Shown here piece by piece: positions 26,647 through 36,073 of a stretch of 64,000 nucleotides of DNA. The notes below the pieces were generated by a model. The model made no database searches. It was given only the letters and a program-made list of their open reading frames with translations, and was not told the origin of the DNA. Every line of letters begins with the position of its first letter. Position 1 is the first letter of the stretch. Source of the DNA: PALSA-612 sp963742925 (GTDB taxonomy: Bacteria; Actinomycetota; Thermoleophilia; Gaiellales; Gaiellaceae); assembly GCA_963742925.1 (NCBI GenBank), contig CAVUNV010000009.1, forward strand, positions 186,001 through 250,000, written 5' to 3'. A program made the translations under genes and the position numbers.

Positions 26647-29411
26647 CAGCGCGAGCGGCCGTGCGGACGCGTCCGCCGGCGCTGGCGCCTGCGCTCGCGC
26701 TTCGCCTGCGAGCGCGAGGACGCGCCGTCGGCCGGCGCGACTCCGGCTGGGGCCCCGACCGGCTCGGGATCCGCGATCTCCTCGACGTCGGCCCCGCCGG
26801 CGGCGGCCACGGCTGCCACGGGCGCAGCCACAGGTGCCGCGACCCGTCCGCCGACGCCCTTCTCGATCACGTCGACGCCGATCCTCCGGCGGTACTCGGG
26901 CTCGCGCTGCTTGAACAGCATCAGGACCGGTGCGGCGATGAAGATCGACGAATAGGCACCGGACAGGATGCCGACCATCAGCGCGAACGCGAAGTCCTTG
27001 AGCGTGGCGCCGCCGAACAGGAACAGCGACGCGATCGGGAGCAGCGTGATGAACGTCGTGGCCAGCGAGCGCCTGATCGTCTCCCAGAGCGATACGTTCG
27101 TGATCGTCGCGAACGACGCCCGCCGCATGATCGGGATGTTCTCGCGGATACGGTCGAAGATGATGATCGTGTCGTAGATCGAGTAGCCGAGCACCGTTAA
27201 CACCGCGGCGACCGTTGCCGTGCTCACCTCCCGCTGCGACAGCGCATAGACGCCGATCGTGATCAGGATGTCGTGGGCGAGGGCGATCATCACCGGCACG
27301 GCGAACTTCCAGTCGAACCGGAGCGCGATGTACCCCGCGATCAGCAGCAGCGAGACGATGATCGCGAGAATCGCCGAACGCGCGATCTGGCTCGAGAAGC
27401 TGGACGAGACGCTCCTGACGCTGCGGATCTGGGCCGGGACGCCGAGCCGATTCTTCAGGTCGCTTTCGAGCGTGTTCAGCGGCCGAACCGTGAGCGACTT
27501 CATCCGCAGCTGGAACGCCTTGAAGTTGTCGCTGCCCTTCGGGATCGAGCCGCCCACGCCCTGGACGACGGCGTCCGCCCGGCCGATCGCACCGGCCTGT
27601 GCGCGCACCCGCGCGAGCCCCACCGGCTTGGTCGTCGTGATGCTGATCTGCGTGCCGCCCTTGAAGTCGATCCCGAGGTTCAGGCCCTGGACGGCGATCG
27701 ACACGATTCCCAGGAAGATGACTGCGCCCGAGATCGCAAACCAGGTGTTGCGCCGGCGCATGAAGTCGATCTGCAGGAACTTGCCGTGCTGCTCGTGGGC
27801 CGCGCCGATGAAGCGCGGGTTGGCGAACCAGCGGAACCCGGCGAGCAGGCCGAGCAGCGCGCGCGTCGCCGCGACGGCCGTGACCAGCGAGACCACGGTT
27901 CCGATCAGCAGCATCAGCGCGAAGCCCTTGACCTGCGCGGTCGCGACCGCGAACAGGACGAGCGCCGTGATCACGGTGACCACGTTCGCGTCGATGATCG
28001 TGTGGAAGCCCTTCTGGTAGCCGGTGGCGACCGCCGCACGGATCGACTTCCCGGCTCTCACCTCCTCCTTGATCCGCTCGAAGATGACGACGTTCGCGTC
28101 GGCGGCGACTCCGATCGTCAGGATCAGGCCGGCGAAGCCGGGGAGCGTCACGGTCACGTTGAGCAGCAGCACCGCGGCGTACATGAAGGCCGCGTAGATC
28201 GCGAGGCCGGCGACGGCGACGAGGCCGAGGAACCGGTAGAGGACGATCAGGAAGATCCCGACGATCAGGAGCGCGATCAGCGCGGCGGTCTTGGCCTGGT
28301 TGAGCGAATCCTTGCCGAGCGTCGCCGAGACGTCGTTCCGCTCGATCTGCGTGAACGACACCGGCAGCGCTCCGGTCTGGAGGACGAGCGCGATGTTCTG
28401 CGCCTCGGTGAGCGTCCCGGATCCCGAGCCGAAGGTGATCTCGCCGCCGCCGCTGATCCCGCTCGAGAGCGACGAATCGGTGTAGTCGATCTGCGGGAAT
28501 GCCTTGATGTCGTTGTCGAGGACGATCGCGAAGTGCTGCGGCGCCTTCCGGAACTGCCCGCGCTGGTAGAGCCCCTGCGTGACGTGCTGGAAGATGCTGT
28601 CACCCTTGCCGGTGAAGGACAGGCGGACGATCGGGTTCCCGACCGTGTCGAAGTCCTGCCTGATCCCGCCGCCGTTCAGGTCCGTTCCGGTCAGCTCCGG
28701 AACCTTCGGGGGCTGGTGCTTGAACAGGTAGTAGTTCACGACCGTGGGGTCGCCGTTCCCGGGACACACTGTGGCGTGCGAATTCGGGCCACCGCAGGTG
28801 ATCAGGACCGTGTTCCGGGGCACCGAGAACACCTGCTCGCCGGGAAGAAGCTTCGGGTGCGAGGGGGTGAAGAGCCCGGCGCGGGTGTCGGCCTGTGCCA
28901 GCAGCTGCTTCTTCTTGTTGAACAGGAAGAACGGCCCGGAGCTTCCGCGCCGCGCAAGGCTCTGGACGGGCGCCAGCACGGCGTAGCGGGTCGAGTGCGC
29001 GACGGGGTTGCCGTTCGAGTCGATCGACGGAGGGATGAGGTCGGCCTCGAGATCGTAGAGCTGGAGCTGCGCGGTCTGACCGATGATCAGCGCCGCCTTG
29101 GCCGGGTCGTGGACGCCGGCGAGCTGGATCACGATCTGGTTCGGCGGCTGCTTGCGGATCTCGGGCTCGGTGACGCCCAGCTTGTCGATGCGGTTCCGCA
29201 TGATGGAGACGGACCGGTCGAGGTCGGCGGGGGTGAGCGAGCGGCCCTTCGGGGGAACGGCCTTCAGCACGACCTCGAGGCCGCCGCGCAGGTCGAGGCC
29301 GAGCGTCGCGTTCCGGTGGATCGGCGACCCGGGCACCTCGAGCAGCAACGCCCCGACCAGGGCAGCGACGATCACCGCGAGCAGCGTCAGGTACTTGCGG
29401 CGTTCACGCAT
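26646..29411 (-). CDS. secDF: Protein translocase subunit SecDF (fused)
   Basis: 921 residues. The SecD half has an N-terminal helix and DLRGGLEVVLKAVPPKG, a large periplasmic domain including NQIVIQLAGV, then GEITFGSGSGTLTEAQNIALVL and five helices with DANVVIFERIKEE. The SecF half begins near 560: GLNLGIDFKGGTQISI, and later VLTVLGYSIYDTIIIFDRIRE. The complex uses the proton gradient to assist late stages of SecYEG export. A Pro/Ala-rich charged tail ends the protein. Actinobacteria often keep secD and secF separate, so the fusion is a lineage marker. It is 94 nt downstream of yajC. Confidence 0.95.
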   Translation of the reverse strand: MRERRKYLTLLAVIVAALVGALLLEVPGSPIHRNATLGLDLRGGLEVVLKAVPPKGRSLTPADLDRSVSIMRNRIDKLGVTEPEIRKQPPNQIVIQLAGVHDPAKAALIIGQTAQLQLYDLEADLIPPSIDSNGNPVAHSTRYAVLAPVQSLARRGSSGPFFLFNKKKQLLAQADTRAGLFTPSHPKLLPGEQVFSVPRNTVLITCGGPNSHATVCPGNGDPTVVNYYLFKHQPPKVPELTGTDLNGGGIRQDFDTVGNPIVRLSFTGKGDSIFQHVTQGLYQRGQFRKAPQHFAIVLDNDIKAFPQIDYTDSSLSSGISGGGEITFGSGSGTLTEAQNIALVLQTGALPVSFTQIERNDVSATLGKDSLNQAKTAALIALLIVGIFLIVLYRFLGLVAVAGLAIYAAFMYAAVLLLNVTVTLPGFAGLILTIGVAADANVVIFERIKEEVRAGKSIRAAVATGYQKGFHTIIDANVVTVITALVLFAVATAQVKGFALMLLIGTVVSLVTAVAATRALLGLLAGFRWFANPRFIGAAHEQHGKFLQIDFMRRRNTWFAISGAVIFLGIVSIAVQGLNLGIDFKGGTQISITTTKPVGLARVRAQAGAIGRADAVVQGVGGSIPKGSDNFKAFQLRMKSLTVRPLNTLESDLKNRLGVPAQIRSVRSVSSSFSSQIARSAILAIIVSLLLIAGYIALRFDWKFAVPVMIALAHDILITIGVYALSQREVSTATVAAVLTVLGYSIYDTIIIFDRIRENIPIMRRASFATITNVSLWETIRRSLATTFITLLPIASLFLFGGATLKDFAFALMVGILSGAYSSIFIAAPVLMLFKQREPEYRRRIGVDVIEKGVGGRVAAPVAAPVAAVAAAGGADVEEIADPEPVGAPAGVAPADGASSRSQAKRERRRQRRRTRPHGRSR

Positions 29412-29505
29412 GACTACGAGTCACCGATTCTTAGACGACAGCCGGCCGAAAACTGCGGTTCCGGAGTCCCGGCCGGTTTCCGGTCAAGTACCACAGCAGG
29501 CCAGA

Positions 29506-29817
29506 TTACCTACCTGCCGCAACGTCCTCCGGTTCGTCGGCCGTGTCGTCGATCGTGGTCACGGCGGCCACGGCGCGGCGGTCGAGCCGCACCTCGACGC
29601 CCGGCGCGATCTCGATCATCAGCTCCTCGCCCTCGACGCTGCGAACCGTGGCGTGCATCCCTCCGGCCGTGATGATCTCGTCGCCAGGCTCGAGCAGCTC
29701 GATCAGGCGATGCAGGTCCTCGACCTGCTGCCGCTGCCGGCGCCGCTGGGGCAGGACCCAGACGAACCAGAGCAGGACGAGGAGGACGATGAGAACGGAA
29801 ACGATGACTACGGGCAT
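29506..29817 (-). CDS. yajC: Preprotein translocase subunit YajC
   Basis: 103 residues. One N-terminal membrane helix (PVVIVSVLIVLLVLLWFVW) is followed by a basic turn (PQRRRQRQQVEDL) and the YajC core LEPGDEIITAGGMHATVRSV. It associates with SecDF on the membrane. The start overlaps the repaired tgt gene by 10 nt, and secDF follows, the conserved tgt-yajC-secD-secF order. Confidence 0.92.
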   Translation of the reverse strand: MPVVIVSVLIVLLVLLWFVWVLPQRRRQRQQVEDLHRLIELLEPGDEIITAGGMHATVRSVEGEELMIEIAPGVEVRLDRRAVAAVTTIDDTADEPEDVAAGR

Positions 29818-30966
29818 ACGGTCTCTTCCGGCGTGGAAGCGAGGCGCGACTCGGCCTCGCGCTTGAAGTCTGCCAGCCGTCCACCCTCGATCGCGGCGCG
29901 TGCGCCGGCGGTCAGCGCCGTCAGGAAGCGCAGGTTGTGGAGCGTCAGGAGGCGCAGGCCGAGCATCTCCTGCTGGGTGACGAGGTGGCGCAGATAGGCA
30001 CGCGAGAAGCCGCGTGCAGGCCGGACAGTCGCAGTCCTCGTCGAGCGGCGCCGGATCGTGCGCGAAGCGGGCGTTCCGGAGGTTGAGGCGCCCCTCCCAG
30101 GTGAGCGCCGAGCCCGTCCGTCCGAGGCGCGTCGGCAGCACGCAGTCGAACATGTCGATTCCCCGCTCGATCACGTCCAGGATGCCGAGCGGATCCCCGA
30201 TTCCCATGAAGTACCGGGGCTTGGCGGCCGGGAGCTGCGGAGCGGCGGCGGCAACCGTCTCGAGCATGACGTCCCGGCTCTCCCCCACGCTCAGGCCACC
30301 GAGGGCATGACCGTCGAAGCCGACGTCGACGATCTCGGCGATCGAGCGGCGACGGAGCTCGCGGTCGATGCCTCCCTGCGCGATGCCGAACAGGAGCTGG
30401 CCTTCGGCCCGCGGCGCCCGCGCCTGCCGTCGCGCCCACGCCGTGGTCAGCTCGACGGCCCGCTCGGCGTCTGCCCTCGACGCGGCCGGCGGCGGGCAGA
30501 CGTCGAGGCACATCGCGATGTCCGAGCCGAGCTGGGCCTGAACGGCGGCGACGCTCTCGGGCGTGAACCGCGCCGCCTCGCCGTCGTACACCGAGCGGAA
30601 GGTGACGCCCTCGTCGTCGCAGCCGAGCAGGGTGTCGCGGAGCGAGAAGACCTGGAACCCTCCCGAGTCGGTGAGGATCGGCCCGTCCCAGCCCATGAAA
30701 CGGTGCAGCCCGCCGAGCTCGGCGATCGTCTCCGCGCCGGGGCGGAAGTGCAGGTGGTACGTGTTCCCGAGGACGATCGTCGCGCCCAGGCGCCGCAGCT
30801 CGTCCGGATCGACGCCCTTGACCGTCCCTTTCGTGCCGACCGGCATGAAGACGGGCGTCGGGACGTCTCCGTGCGCCGTCCGGAGGACGCCGGCCCGCGC
30901 CCCGCCGTCCGTCGCGGTGACCTCGAAGCAGCTCAGGGCAGCGCGAGCACGTCCGGCTCGACCCAC
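29808..30966 (-). CDS. tgt: tRNA-guanine transglycosylase (one-base frame break near 30010)
   Basis: Exchanges guanine-34 for a queuine precursor in GU(N)-anticodon tRNAs. Visible motifs: DSGGFQVFSL (active-site region), LGSDIAMCLDVCPPP, GIAQGGIDRELRRRS and DCVLPTRLGR, then the zinc ligands CDCPACTR. Removing one base near 30009-30012 gives CTRFSRAYLRHLVTQQEML, and the frame ends at 29808. Repaired length is 385 residues. Start GTG at 30966 is the first plausible codon, 34 nt inside the previous gene; CTG at about 30933 is an alternative. Together with queA and queG it supports queuosine formation. Confidence 0.9.
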
Positions 30967-31322
30967 GCCGTCCGCGCGGACTCGAGCGTCTCGGCACTCC
31001 AGTGGCGCCGCACGATCGACCCGTCGAGCAGGAGCGGGAAGCGCTCGACGAACACGTCGAAGTCGTCGATCCCCGGCTCGACCTCGATCGCATGCGCCAC
31101 GAGATGGATCCAGAAGCGCGTCAGCGTCTCGTGGTACTTGTCTCCCTCGCCCTGGAGCTCCGCGAGCTCTCGGAGCATGCGGGCGACCCGGTCGCCGCCG
31201 GCCGCCGCGCCCTCGTCGCGGATCACGAGCCACGCCAGCCTGACGTGCTGGCGGTGCCCGAGCCTGGGAGCGCCCGCGCGCGCGGCTGCGAGGTAGTCGG
31301 CGTCGGTCGTCACGAACCGCAC
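30933..31322 (-). CDS. Conserved unknown protein with H-x2-H-V-R-L-A-W motif
   Basis: 129 residues from GTG at 31322, which overlaps the end of the upstream gene. It contains HRQHVRLAWLVIRD and later KYHETLTRFWIHLVAHAIE; the two conserved His pairs could bind a metal. The rest is helical and includes DVFVERFPLLLDGSIVRRHW. I know similar uncharacterised bacterial proteins with the HVRLAW and YHET motifs, but no function. It sits between a small unknown gene and tgt in the queuosine/secretion run. Confidence 0.65.
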   Translation of the reverse strand: MRFVTTDADYLAAARAGAPRLGHRQHVRLAWLVIRDEGAAAGGDRVARMLRELAELQGEGDKYHETLTRFWIHLVAHAIEVEPGIDDFDVFVERFPLLLDGSIVRRHWSAETLESARTAWVEPDVLALP

Positions 31323-31625
31323 GATACCTCGTCCACCCGCTTTCGCGTCTCGAACCATGCGTGGACGGCGGCAGCCGCGGCAGGCGTCGCCGTCGCCGTC
31401 CGGCCCGGCCCCGAGCCCCGCCCGGATCCGCCCGAGCTCGGCCGCGAGCGCCCGTGCGGGCGCCGCACTCCCGAGCAGGAGCGCGATGCGCTGAGCGGCG
31501 GCTTCGACGGCCACCGCGCCGGCGCCACGGAGCGGCTGCCACGCCTCCCGCAGCAGCGCTTCGAGCTCCTGCTCGCCGCCGTGGCGCCAGAAGCTCCGCC
31601 ACTCGTTCGCGCTCCGCGGTCTCAC
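31310..31625 (-). CDS. Small unknown helical protein (one-base frame break near 31395)
   Basis: From ATG at 31625 it reads ANEWRSFWRHGGEQELEALLRE and AVEAAAQRIALLLGSAAPARAL, then a Gly/Asp-rich stretch. Removing one base near 31390-31400 gives AAAVHAWFETRKRVDEVSCGS before the stop at 31310-31312. Repaired length is about 104 residues. The C-terminal HAWFETRKRV helix suggests a nucleic-acid or ligand contact but nothing definite. It starts 39 nt after queA and overlaps the next gene. No function is assigned. Confidence 0.5.
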
Positions 31626-31664
31626 GCGCCCAGCATGCCGGAAGCCACCGGCCTGACCGGCTGC

Positions 31665-32606
31665 TTACTTGATCAACATGGCGTCGCCGAACGAGTAGAA
31701 GCGGTAGCGCTCGGCGATCGCGACGCGGTAGAGCTCGCGGGTCTCCTCCACGCCCGCGAACGCCATCACGAGTGCGAGCAGCGTCGTCCGGGGCAGGTGG
31801 AAGTTCGTCAGCAGCGAGTCGACGCGGCGGAACTCGAAACCGGGCACGACGAACAGCTCGGTACGACCCGCGAGCGGGGCGCCGTGCGCCAGGGATTCGA
31901 GCACACGGACCGTCGTCGTCCCTGCCGCGAGCACCCGCGGAGCGCGACGGATCCGCTCCCACGCCTCCGGCGCGACCGCATACCGCTCACCGTGGATGCG
32001 GTGCTCCTCGAGCGTCGGCTCCGTCAGCGGGCGGAAGGTGTCGAGGCCGACGTGCAGCGTCACCCGCTCGACGTCGAGGCGCGCAAGCAGCTCGGGAGTG
32101 AAATGCAGGCCCGCCGTCGGCGCGGCGGCCGAGCCCGGGTCGCGCGCGTACACGGTCTGGTAGCGCTCCGGGTCGGCGAGCGGCTCCGTGATGTACGGCG
32201 GAAGCGGCGCCTCGCCGTCGGGCCGACCTTCGAGCCGGACGAGCCAGCGACCTCCGTCCAGCCGCTCGACGAGCTCTACCGGGCCGAGCCGCATTCCGGC
32301 CCGTAGGCGGGCAGACGGACGCGCCAGCGCTTCCCACAGCCCGTTGTCGAGCCGCTCCAGCAGGAGCACCTCGGCCGCGCCGCCGCCCGGCCGGCGAAGG
32401 CGGAGGCGGGCGGGGATCACCCGCGAGTCGTTGACGACCACGAGCTCACGGTTCACCAGCTCCTCGGGCAGCTCACGGAAGCGCCTGTGCCTGATCTCGC
32501 CCGTTGCGCGCTCGTACACGAGCAGGCGCGACGAGTCCCGCGGCTCGGCCGGTCTTTGCGCGACGAGCTCGGCCGGAAGGTCGTAGTCGAGCGCCGAGGA
32601 GTCCAT
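31665..32606 (-). CDS. queA: S-adenosylmethionine:tRNA ribosyltransferase-isomerase QueA
   Basis: 313 residues. Transfers the ribosyl moiety of SAM to preQ1-tRNA to form epoxyqueuosine. Visible: LPAELVAQRPAEPRDSSRLL, VVNDSRVIPARL, YARDPGSAAAPTAGLHFT and LHVGLDTFRPL, ending SFGDAMLIK, the family C-terminus. Slightly short for the family but complete at both ends. First gene of the minus-strand run through tgt, yajC and secDF. Confidence 0.95.
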   Translation of the reverse strand: MDSSALDYDLPAELVAQRPAEPRDSSRLLVYERATGEIRHRRFRELPEELVNRELVVVNDSRVIPARLRLRRPGGGAAEVLLLERLDNGLWEALARPSARLRAGMRLGPVELVERLDGGRWLVRLEGRPDGEAPLPPYITEPLADPERYQTVYARDPGSAAAPTAGLHFTPELLARLDVERVTLHVGLDTFRPLTEPTLEEHRIHGERYAVAPEAWERIRRAPRVLAAGTTTVRVLESLAHGAPLAGRTELFVVPGFEFRRVDSLLTNFHLPRTTLLALVMAFAGVEETRELYRVAIAERYRFYSFGDAMLIK

Positions 32607-32619
32607 CCGACCGGGAAGC

Positions 32620-32625
32620 TATCTT
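32620..32625 (+). promoter_or_regulatory. -10 hexamer TATCTT, leaderless arrangement
   Basis: TATCTT ends 7 nt before the GTG at 32633. It lies in the 26-bp divergent gap next to the queA start. Confidence 0.45.
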
Positions 32626-32632
32626 CGCGGTC

Positions 32633-32995
32633 GTGAGCGAAGGCTCGGCACGGCCCATCGACGAGCAGGTCGCCTCGGCGGTCCGCGACGGCGTGCGCGC
32701 CGAAGCGGCGCCGATCGGACGCCACCTCGCCGAGGTCCGCGGCCTGAGCGTGCGGGCGATCAGACAGCTCGAGCGTCTCGAGACCGGCCTCGGCGCCGAG
32801 CGCTCGGCCCGCATCGACGACCTGGCCGTCCTCGTCGACCTGATCTCCGCCGGCTGGCGCACGGTCGACGAGCGCCTGGCCCGGATCGAAGAGCTGCTCG
32901 GAGGCGACGAGCGCCTCGACATCATCGGGCTGGCCGGCACCGAGCACGACGCCGTGTCGGCTGAACTGCCTCAGCGGCGCGCCGACGCGGCCTAG
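32633..32995 (+). CDS. Unknown coiled-coil protein
   Basis: 120 residues from GTG at 32633, divergent from queA. Predicted helical, with DEQVASAVRDGVRAEAAPIG, RAIRQLERLETGLGAERSARI and AGWRTVDERLARIEELLGG. No signal, membrane segment or enzyme motif. A short insertion of acidic residues ends the protein. It ends 1 bp before the convergent prenyltransferase gene. I recognise no family. Confidence 0.55.
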   Translation: MSEGSARPIDEQVASAVRDGVRAEAAPIGRHLAEVRGLSVRAIRQLERLETGLGAERSARIDDLAVLVDLISAGWRTVDERLARIEELLGGDERLDIIGLAGTEHDAVSAELPQRRADAA

Positions 32996-32996
32996 A

Positions 32997-33893
32997 CTAA
33001 GTCACGAGCAGGATCGCCGCGCAGGCGGCCGCCCAGGCGACGATCGTCGCGAGCAGCGGCACGTCGCGCAGCAGAATCTCCTCCGGCTCCTCGCCGGCGC
33101 CGCGCCGGATGAGCCACACGTAGCGACCGATCCCGAACACGACGAACGGGATCGTGAGCGGCAGCCAGCGCGAGCCCCCGCCGACCACCGTGTACGCCGC
33201 GTAGATGATCGCCGTCGTGACGGCGAGGACGCCCACCAGCCGGTCGAGGAGCTCCTGCGAGTAGCCGCCGAGCACGGGCCGTCCCGGCGTCGCCTCCGAT
33301 GCGACGAGCGCCAGCTCAGCCCGCCGCTTGGCCAGCGCGAGGAACAGCGCCAGCAGGGCCGTACAGACGAGGAGCCACGGCGAGATGAGCACGTGCACTG
33401 CCACGGCGCCCGCGGCCGCGCGGATCACGAACAGTCCGGCGATCGCCGCGACGTCGGCCAGGACGACATGCTTGAGGGCGAGCGAGTAGGCGACCTGGAG
33501 CGCGAGGAAGCAGAGCAGGAGCACGAGCGACCAGACCCCGAGCAGCGAGGTCAGCACGATCGCCACGACGACGAGCGCGAAGGCCATCCCGGCGGCCGTG
33601 CGCTCGGACAGCTCGCCGCGCGCGATCGGCCGCAGCCGCTTCGTGGGATGGAGCCGGTCGAGCTCGACGTCGCGCAGATCGTTCAGCAGGTACGCGGCGC
33701 TCGAAGCCGCGCAGTACGCCACGAACGCCGCCCCTGCCTCGAGCCATTTCCCACCGTCGCCGGTCCGCGCCGCGAAGACGATGCCGGCGAAGACCAGCAC
33801 GTTCTTCGTCCACTGACGGGGCCGCAGAGCAATGAACGCCGCACGCATCCTGCCCCGGGCAACCGGGAGCTCGTGGGCTTCGATGACCGCCAC
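32997..33893 (-). CDS. UbiA-family prenyltransferase (decaprenyl-phosphate phosphoribosyltransferase-like)
   Basis: 298 residues, nine hydrophobic helices. The active-site motifs are LRPRQWTKNVLVFAG and NDLRDVELDRLHPTKRLRPIA with DxxxD geometry, plus DRLVGVLAVTTAIIYAAYTV. The RPRQWTKN start and the KRLRP motif match DPPR synthase (Rv3806c type), which couples phosphoribose diphosphate to decaprenyl phosphate for arabinan synthesis. The organism need not make arabinogalactan, so the sugar acceptor role is inferred. GTG at 33893 with TAGCAT 7 nt upstream. Confidence 0.83.
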   Translation of the reverse strand: MAVIEAHELPVARGRMRAAFIALRPRQWTKNVLVFAGIVFAARTGDGGKWLEAGAAFVAYCAASSAAYLLNDLRDVELDRLHPTKRLRPIARGELSERTAAGMAFALVVVAIVLTSLLGVWSLVLLLCFLALQVAYSLALKHVVLADVAAIAGLFVIRAAAGAVAVHVLISPWLLVCTALLALFLALAKRRAELALVASEATPGRPVLGGYSQELLDRLVGVLAVTTAIIYAAYTVVGGGSRWLPLTIPFVVFGIGRYVWLIRRGAGEEPEEILLRDVPLLATIVAWAAACAAILLVT

Positions 33894-33900
33894 GACCCAG

Positions 33901-33906
33901 ATGCTA
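33901..33906 (-). promoter_or_regulatory. -10 hexamer TAGCAT, leaderless arrangement
   Basis: On the minus strand TAGCAT ends 7 nt before the GTG at 33893, like other leaderless starts in this window. Confidence 0.5.
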
Positions 33907-33919
33907 GAGCGGCGTCGCG

Positions 33920-35329
33920 CTAGACCGCAGGTGTGGCGGGCAGGATCAGCTGGAAGCGGCTGCCTTCCCCCGGCGCGGTGTCGAGCTCGATGCGCCCGCC
34001 CAGCGCGATCGCGAGCTCGCGCGCGATCGCGAGGCCGAGCCCGGTGCCGCCGCCCTCACGGGTGTGGTCGAGCGAGAAGAACGGGCGGAAGATCCGCTCG
34101 CGCTCCTCGGGGCGGATCCCCGGGCCGGAGTCACCGACCAGGACGGCGAGCGCACCGTTCTCGGCGGACAGGCCCAGGTCGACGCGGCCGCCGTCGGGGG
34201 TCCAGCGGAACGCGTTCGAGAGCAGGTTGGAGATGATCTGCAGCACGCGGTCCCCGTCGGTGAGGATCACGGGGCGGGTGCCGATCTCGCAGCGGTAGTC
34301 GATCGAGCGCCGGCGTGCCTCCTCGCCGAACGTGGCGTAGGCCTGGTCGACGAGGCGCCCCATGTCGACCTCCTCGCGCAGCACCGTGAAGCGGTGGGCG
34401 TCGAGCTTGGCCAGGTCGAGCACGTCGCCGACCAGCCGCTCCAGGCGAGCCGCCGCCGCGGCAACCACGTCGAGCGAGGCGGCTTCGGCATCCGGGTCGT
34501 CGGTGAGGCCCTCTCGCATCGCCTCGACGTGCCCGCGGATCGCCGTCAGCGGCGTGCGCAGCTCGTGCGAGACCGTCATCAGGAAGTTCCGCTCGCGCTC
34601 CTCCGCCTCCCCGAGCCGGACTGCCATCTGGCGGAAGCGGTCGGCGAGGTGGCTGATCTCGTCACCGCCGCGCACCTGCGGCACCGGAACGTCGTAGCGG
34701 CCGCGCGCGATCTCGTCGGCTGCCTTCGACAGCCCGACCACGGGCTTCACGATCCGCCGGGACGCGTACCAGGCGAGGACGCCGGCGACGAGCAGCCCGC
34801 CGAGGAGCGAGACGCCGAAGAACTTCATCAATGTCACCCACGTGTCGCGCAGCTCGGTCTGGGCCTTCGCGATCACGAGCACCCCGAACGTCCTTCCTCT
34901 GACCGTCAGCGGTCCGGCCACGGCGACCAGCGGACGGCCACCCGGCGGGGTGAAATCGATCGTCTGCGTATGGCCGGAGCGGATCCGCGCAGCATCGATC
35001 TTCTTGCGCGCGTCTTGCGGAAGGACCCGCAGGCCCGTGCCCTGGCCGGGGAACAGCGGCAGGCCGAGGTAGTAGATCCGAGCACCGGTCGCCGTTTCGA
35101 GCTGGAGTGGCTCGATCAGCCTCGGCGGCGCGTTCTGCTCGAACGCGTCGATCGCCTGCTTGGCCAGCAGCGCGCTGAGGCCCGACGCCTCCCGGTGCAG
35201 CTCTTTCAGCGACTGGGAGCGCGAGTAGCTGGAAAGCAGCTGGAAGGCGATCGCGACCGAGACGATGCCGGCCGCCGCGATGCCCGCCAGGAACAGCGCC
35301 GGCAACCGGAAGCGCAGCGAGCGCAACAT
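33920..35329 (-). CDS. Membrane sensor histidine kinase
   Basis: 469 residues from ATG at 35329, 10 nt after the response regulator stop; an upstream ATG at 35386 would overlap that gene by 47 nt. One helix near 7-30, an extracellular sensor of about 125 residues, a second helix (FFGVSLLGGLLVAGVLAWYA), a HAMP domain (ADEIARGRYDVPVPQV), HisKA with VSHELRTPLTAIRGHVEAM (phospho-His) and an HATPase_c domain (ISNLLSNAFRWTPDGG, GDSGPGIRPEERERIF, GGGTGLGLAIARELA). Complete and typical. Its signal is unknown. Confidence 0.93.
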   Translation of the reverse strand: MLRSLRFRLPALFLAGIAAAGIVSVAIAFQLLSSYSRSQSLKELHREASGLSALLAKQAIDAFEQNAPPRLIEPLQLETATGARIYYLGLPLFPGQGTGLRVLPQDARKKIDAARIRSGHTQTIDFTPPGGRPLVAVAGPLTVRGRTFGVLVIAKAQTELRDTWVTLMKFFGVSLLGGLLVAGVLAWYASRRIVKPVVGLSKAADEIARGRYDVPVPQVRGGDEISHLADRFRQMAVRLGEAEERERNFLMTVSHELRTPLTAIRGHVEAMREGLTDDPDAEAASLDVVAAAAARLERLVGDVLDLAKLDAHRFTVLREEVDMGRLVDQAYATFGEEARRRSIDYRCEIGTRPVILTDGDRVLQIISNLLSNAFRWTPDGGRVDLGLSAENGALAVLVGDSGPGIRPEERERIFRPFFSLDHTREGGGTGLGLAIARELAIALGGRIELDTAPGEGSRFQLILPATPAV

Positions 35330-35339
35330 GGCTGGAAGC

Positions 35340-36044
35340 CTAGGCCGGTGTGGGGTTCTTCGCGGGTGAGACCTTGTAGCCGACACCCCACACGGTCACG
35401 ATCGGCGACGCGTCGCCGAGCTTCCGGCGGAGCTGGCGCACGTGCACGTCGACGGTGCGGGTGTCTCCTGCGAACGTGTAGCCCCAGACCCGTTCGAGGA
35501 GCTGGTCGCGGGTCAGCACGAGCCCGCGATGGTCGAGCAACTCCCAGAGCAGATCGAACTCCTTCGGTGCGAGCTGGATCTCCTCCTCGCCCACCCGCAC
35601 CTCACGGCGGCCGGCGTCGACCGTCAGGTCGCCGTGGCGGATGACGGCGCTCTCGGCCAGCCTGCGCTCGGGCGTCGAGCGGCGCAGGATCGACTTGACG
35701 CGCGCCACGAGCTCCCGCGGGTTGAAGGGCTTCGTCATGTAGTCGTCGGCGCCGACCTCGAGCCCGATGATCTTGTCGACGTCCTCGTCCCGTGCGGTCA
35801 GCATCAGGATCGGGACGTCCGAGCTCTTGCGGATGCGCCTGCAGACCTCGATCCCGTCGATGTCGGGCAGCATCAGGTCGAGGATGACGAGCGACGGCGG
35901 GTCGGACGAGATCTGGTCGAGCGCGTCTCCGCCCTTCCCGACTGCGCGCACCGCGTACCCCGCATTCTTCAGGTACAGCGCGACGAAGGACGCGATCGAG
36001 CTCTCGTCCTCGACGATCAATATGGATTCGGAGGTCTGGGCCAT
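35340..36044 (-). CDS. OmpR-family response regulator
   Basis: 234 residues. Receiver: SILIVEDESSIASFVALYL, phosphorylation Asp in LVILDLMLPDIDG, Thr in LMLTARDED and Lys in GADDYMTKPFNPREL. Winged-helix: EIQLAPKEFDLLWELLD, RDQLLERVWGYTFAGDTRTV and HVRQLRRKLG. It pairs with the kinase 10 nt downstream. Intact, unlike the orphan regulator at 16475-17158. Targets unknown. Confidence 0.95.
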   Translation of the reverse strand: MAQTSESILIVEDESSIASFVALYLKNAGYAVRAVGKGGDALDQISSDPPSLVILDLMLPDIDGIEVCRRIRKSSDVPILMLTARDEDVDKIIGLEVGADDYMTKPFNPRELVARVKSILRRSTPERRLAESAVIRHGDLTVDAGRREVRVGEEEIQLAPKEFDLLWELLDHRGLVLTRDQLLERVWGYTFAGDTRTVDVHVRQLRRKLGDASPIVTVWGVGYKVSPAKNPTPA

Positions 36045-36073
36045 CTGTTCGAGAATGCCAGAGAGCCTGGACG

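Noticed and set aside
27273..29672. 799-codon plus-strand frame opposite secDF
   Set aside because: Shadow frame; SecDF motifs on the minus strand are unambiguous.
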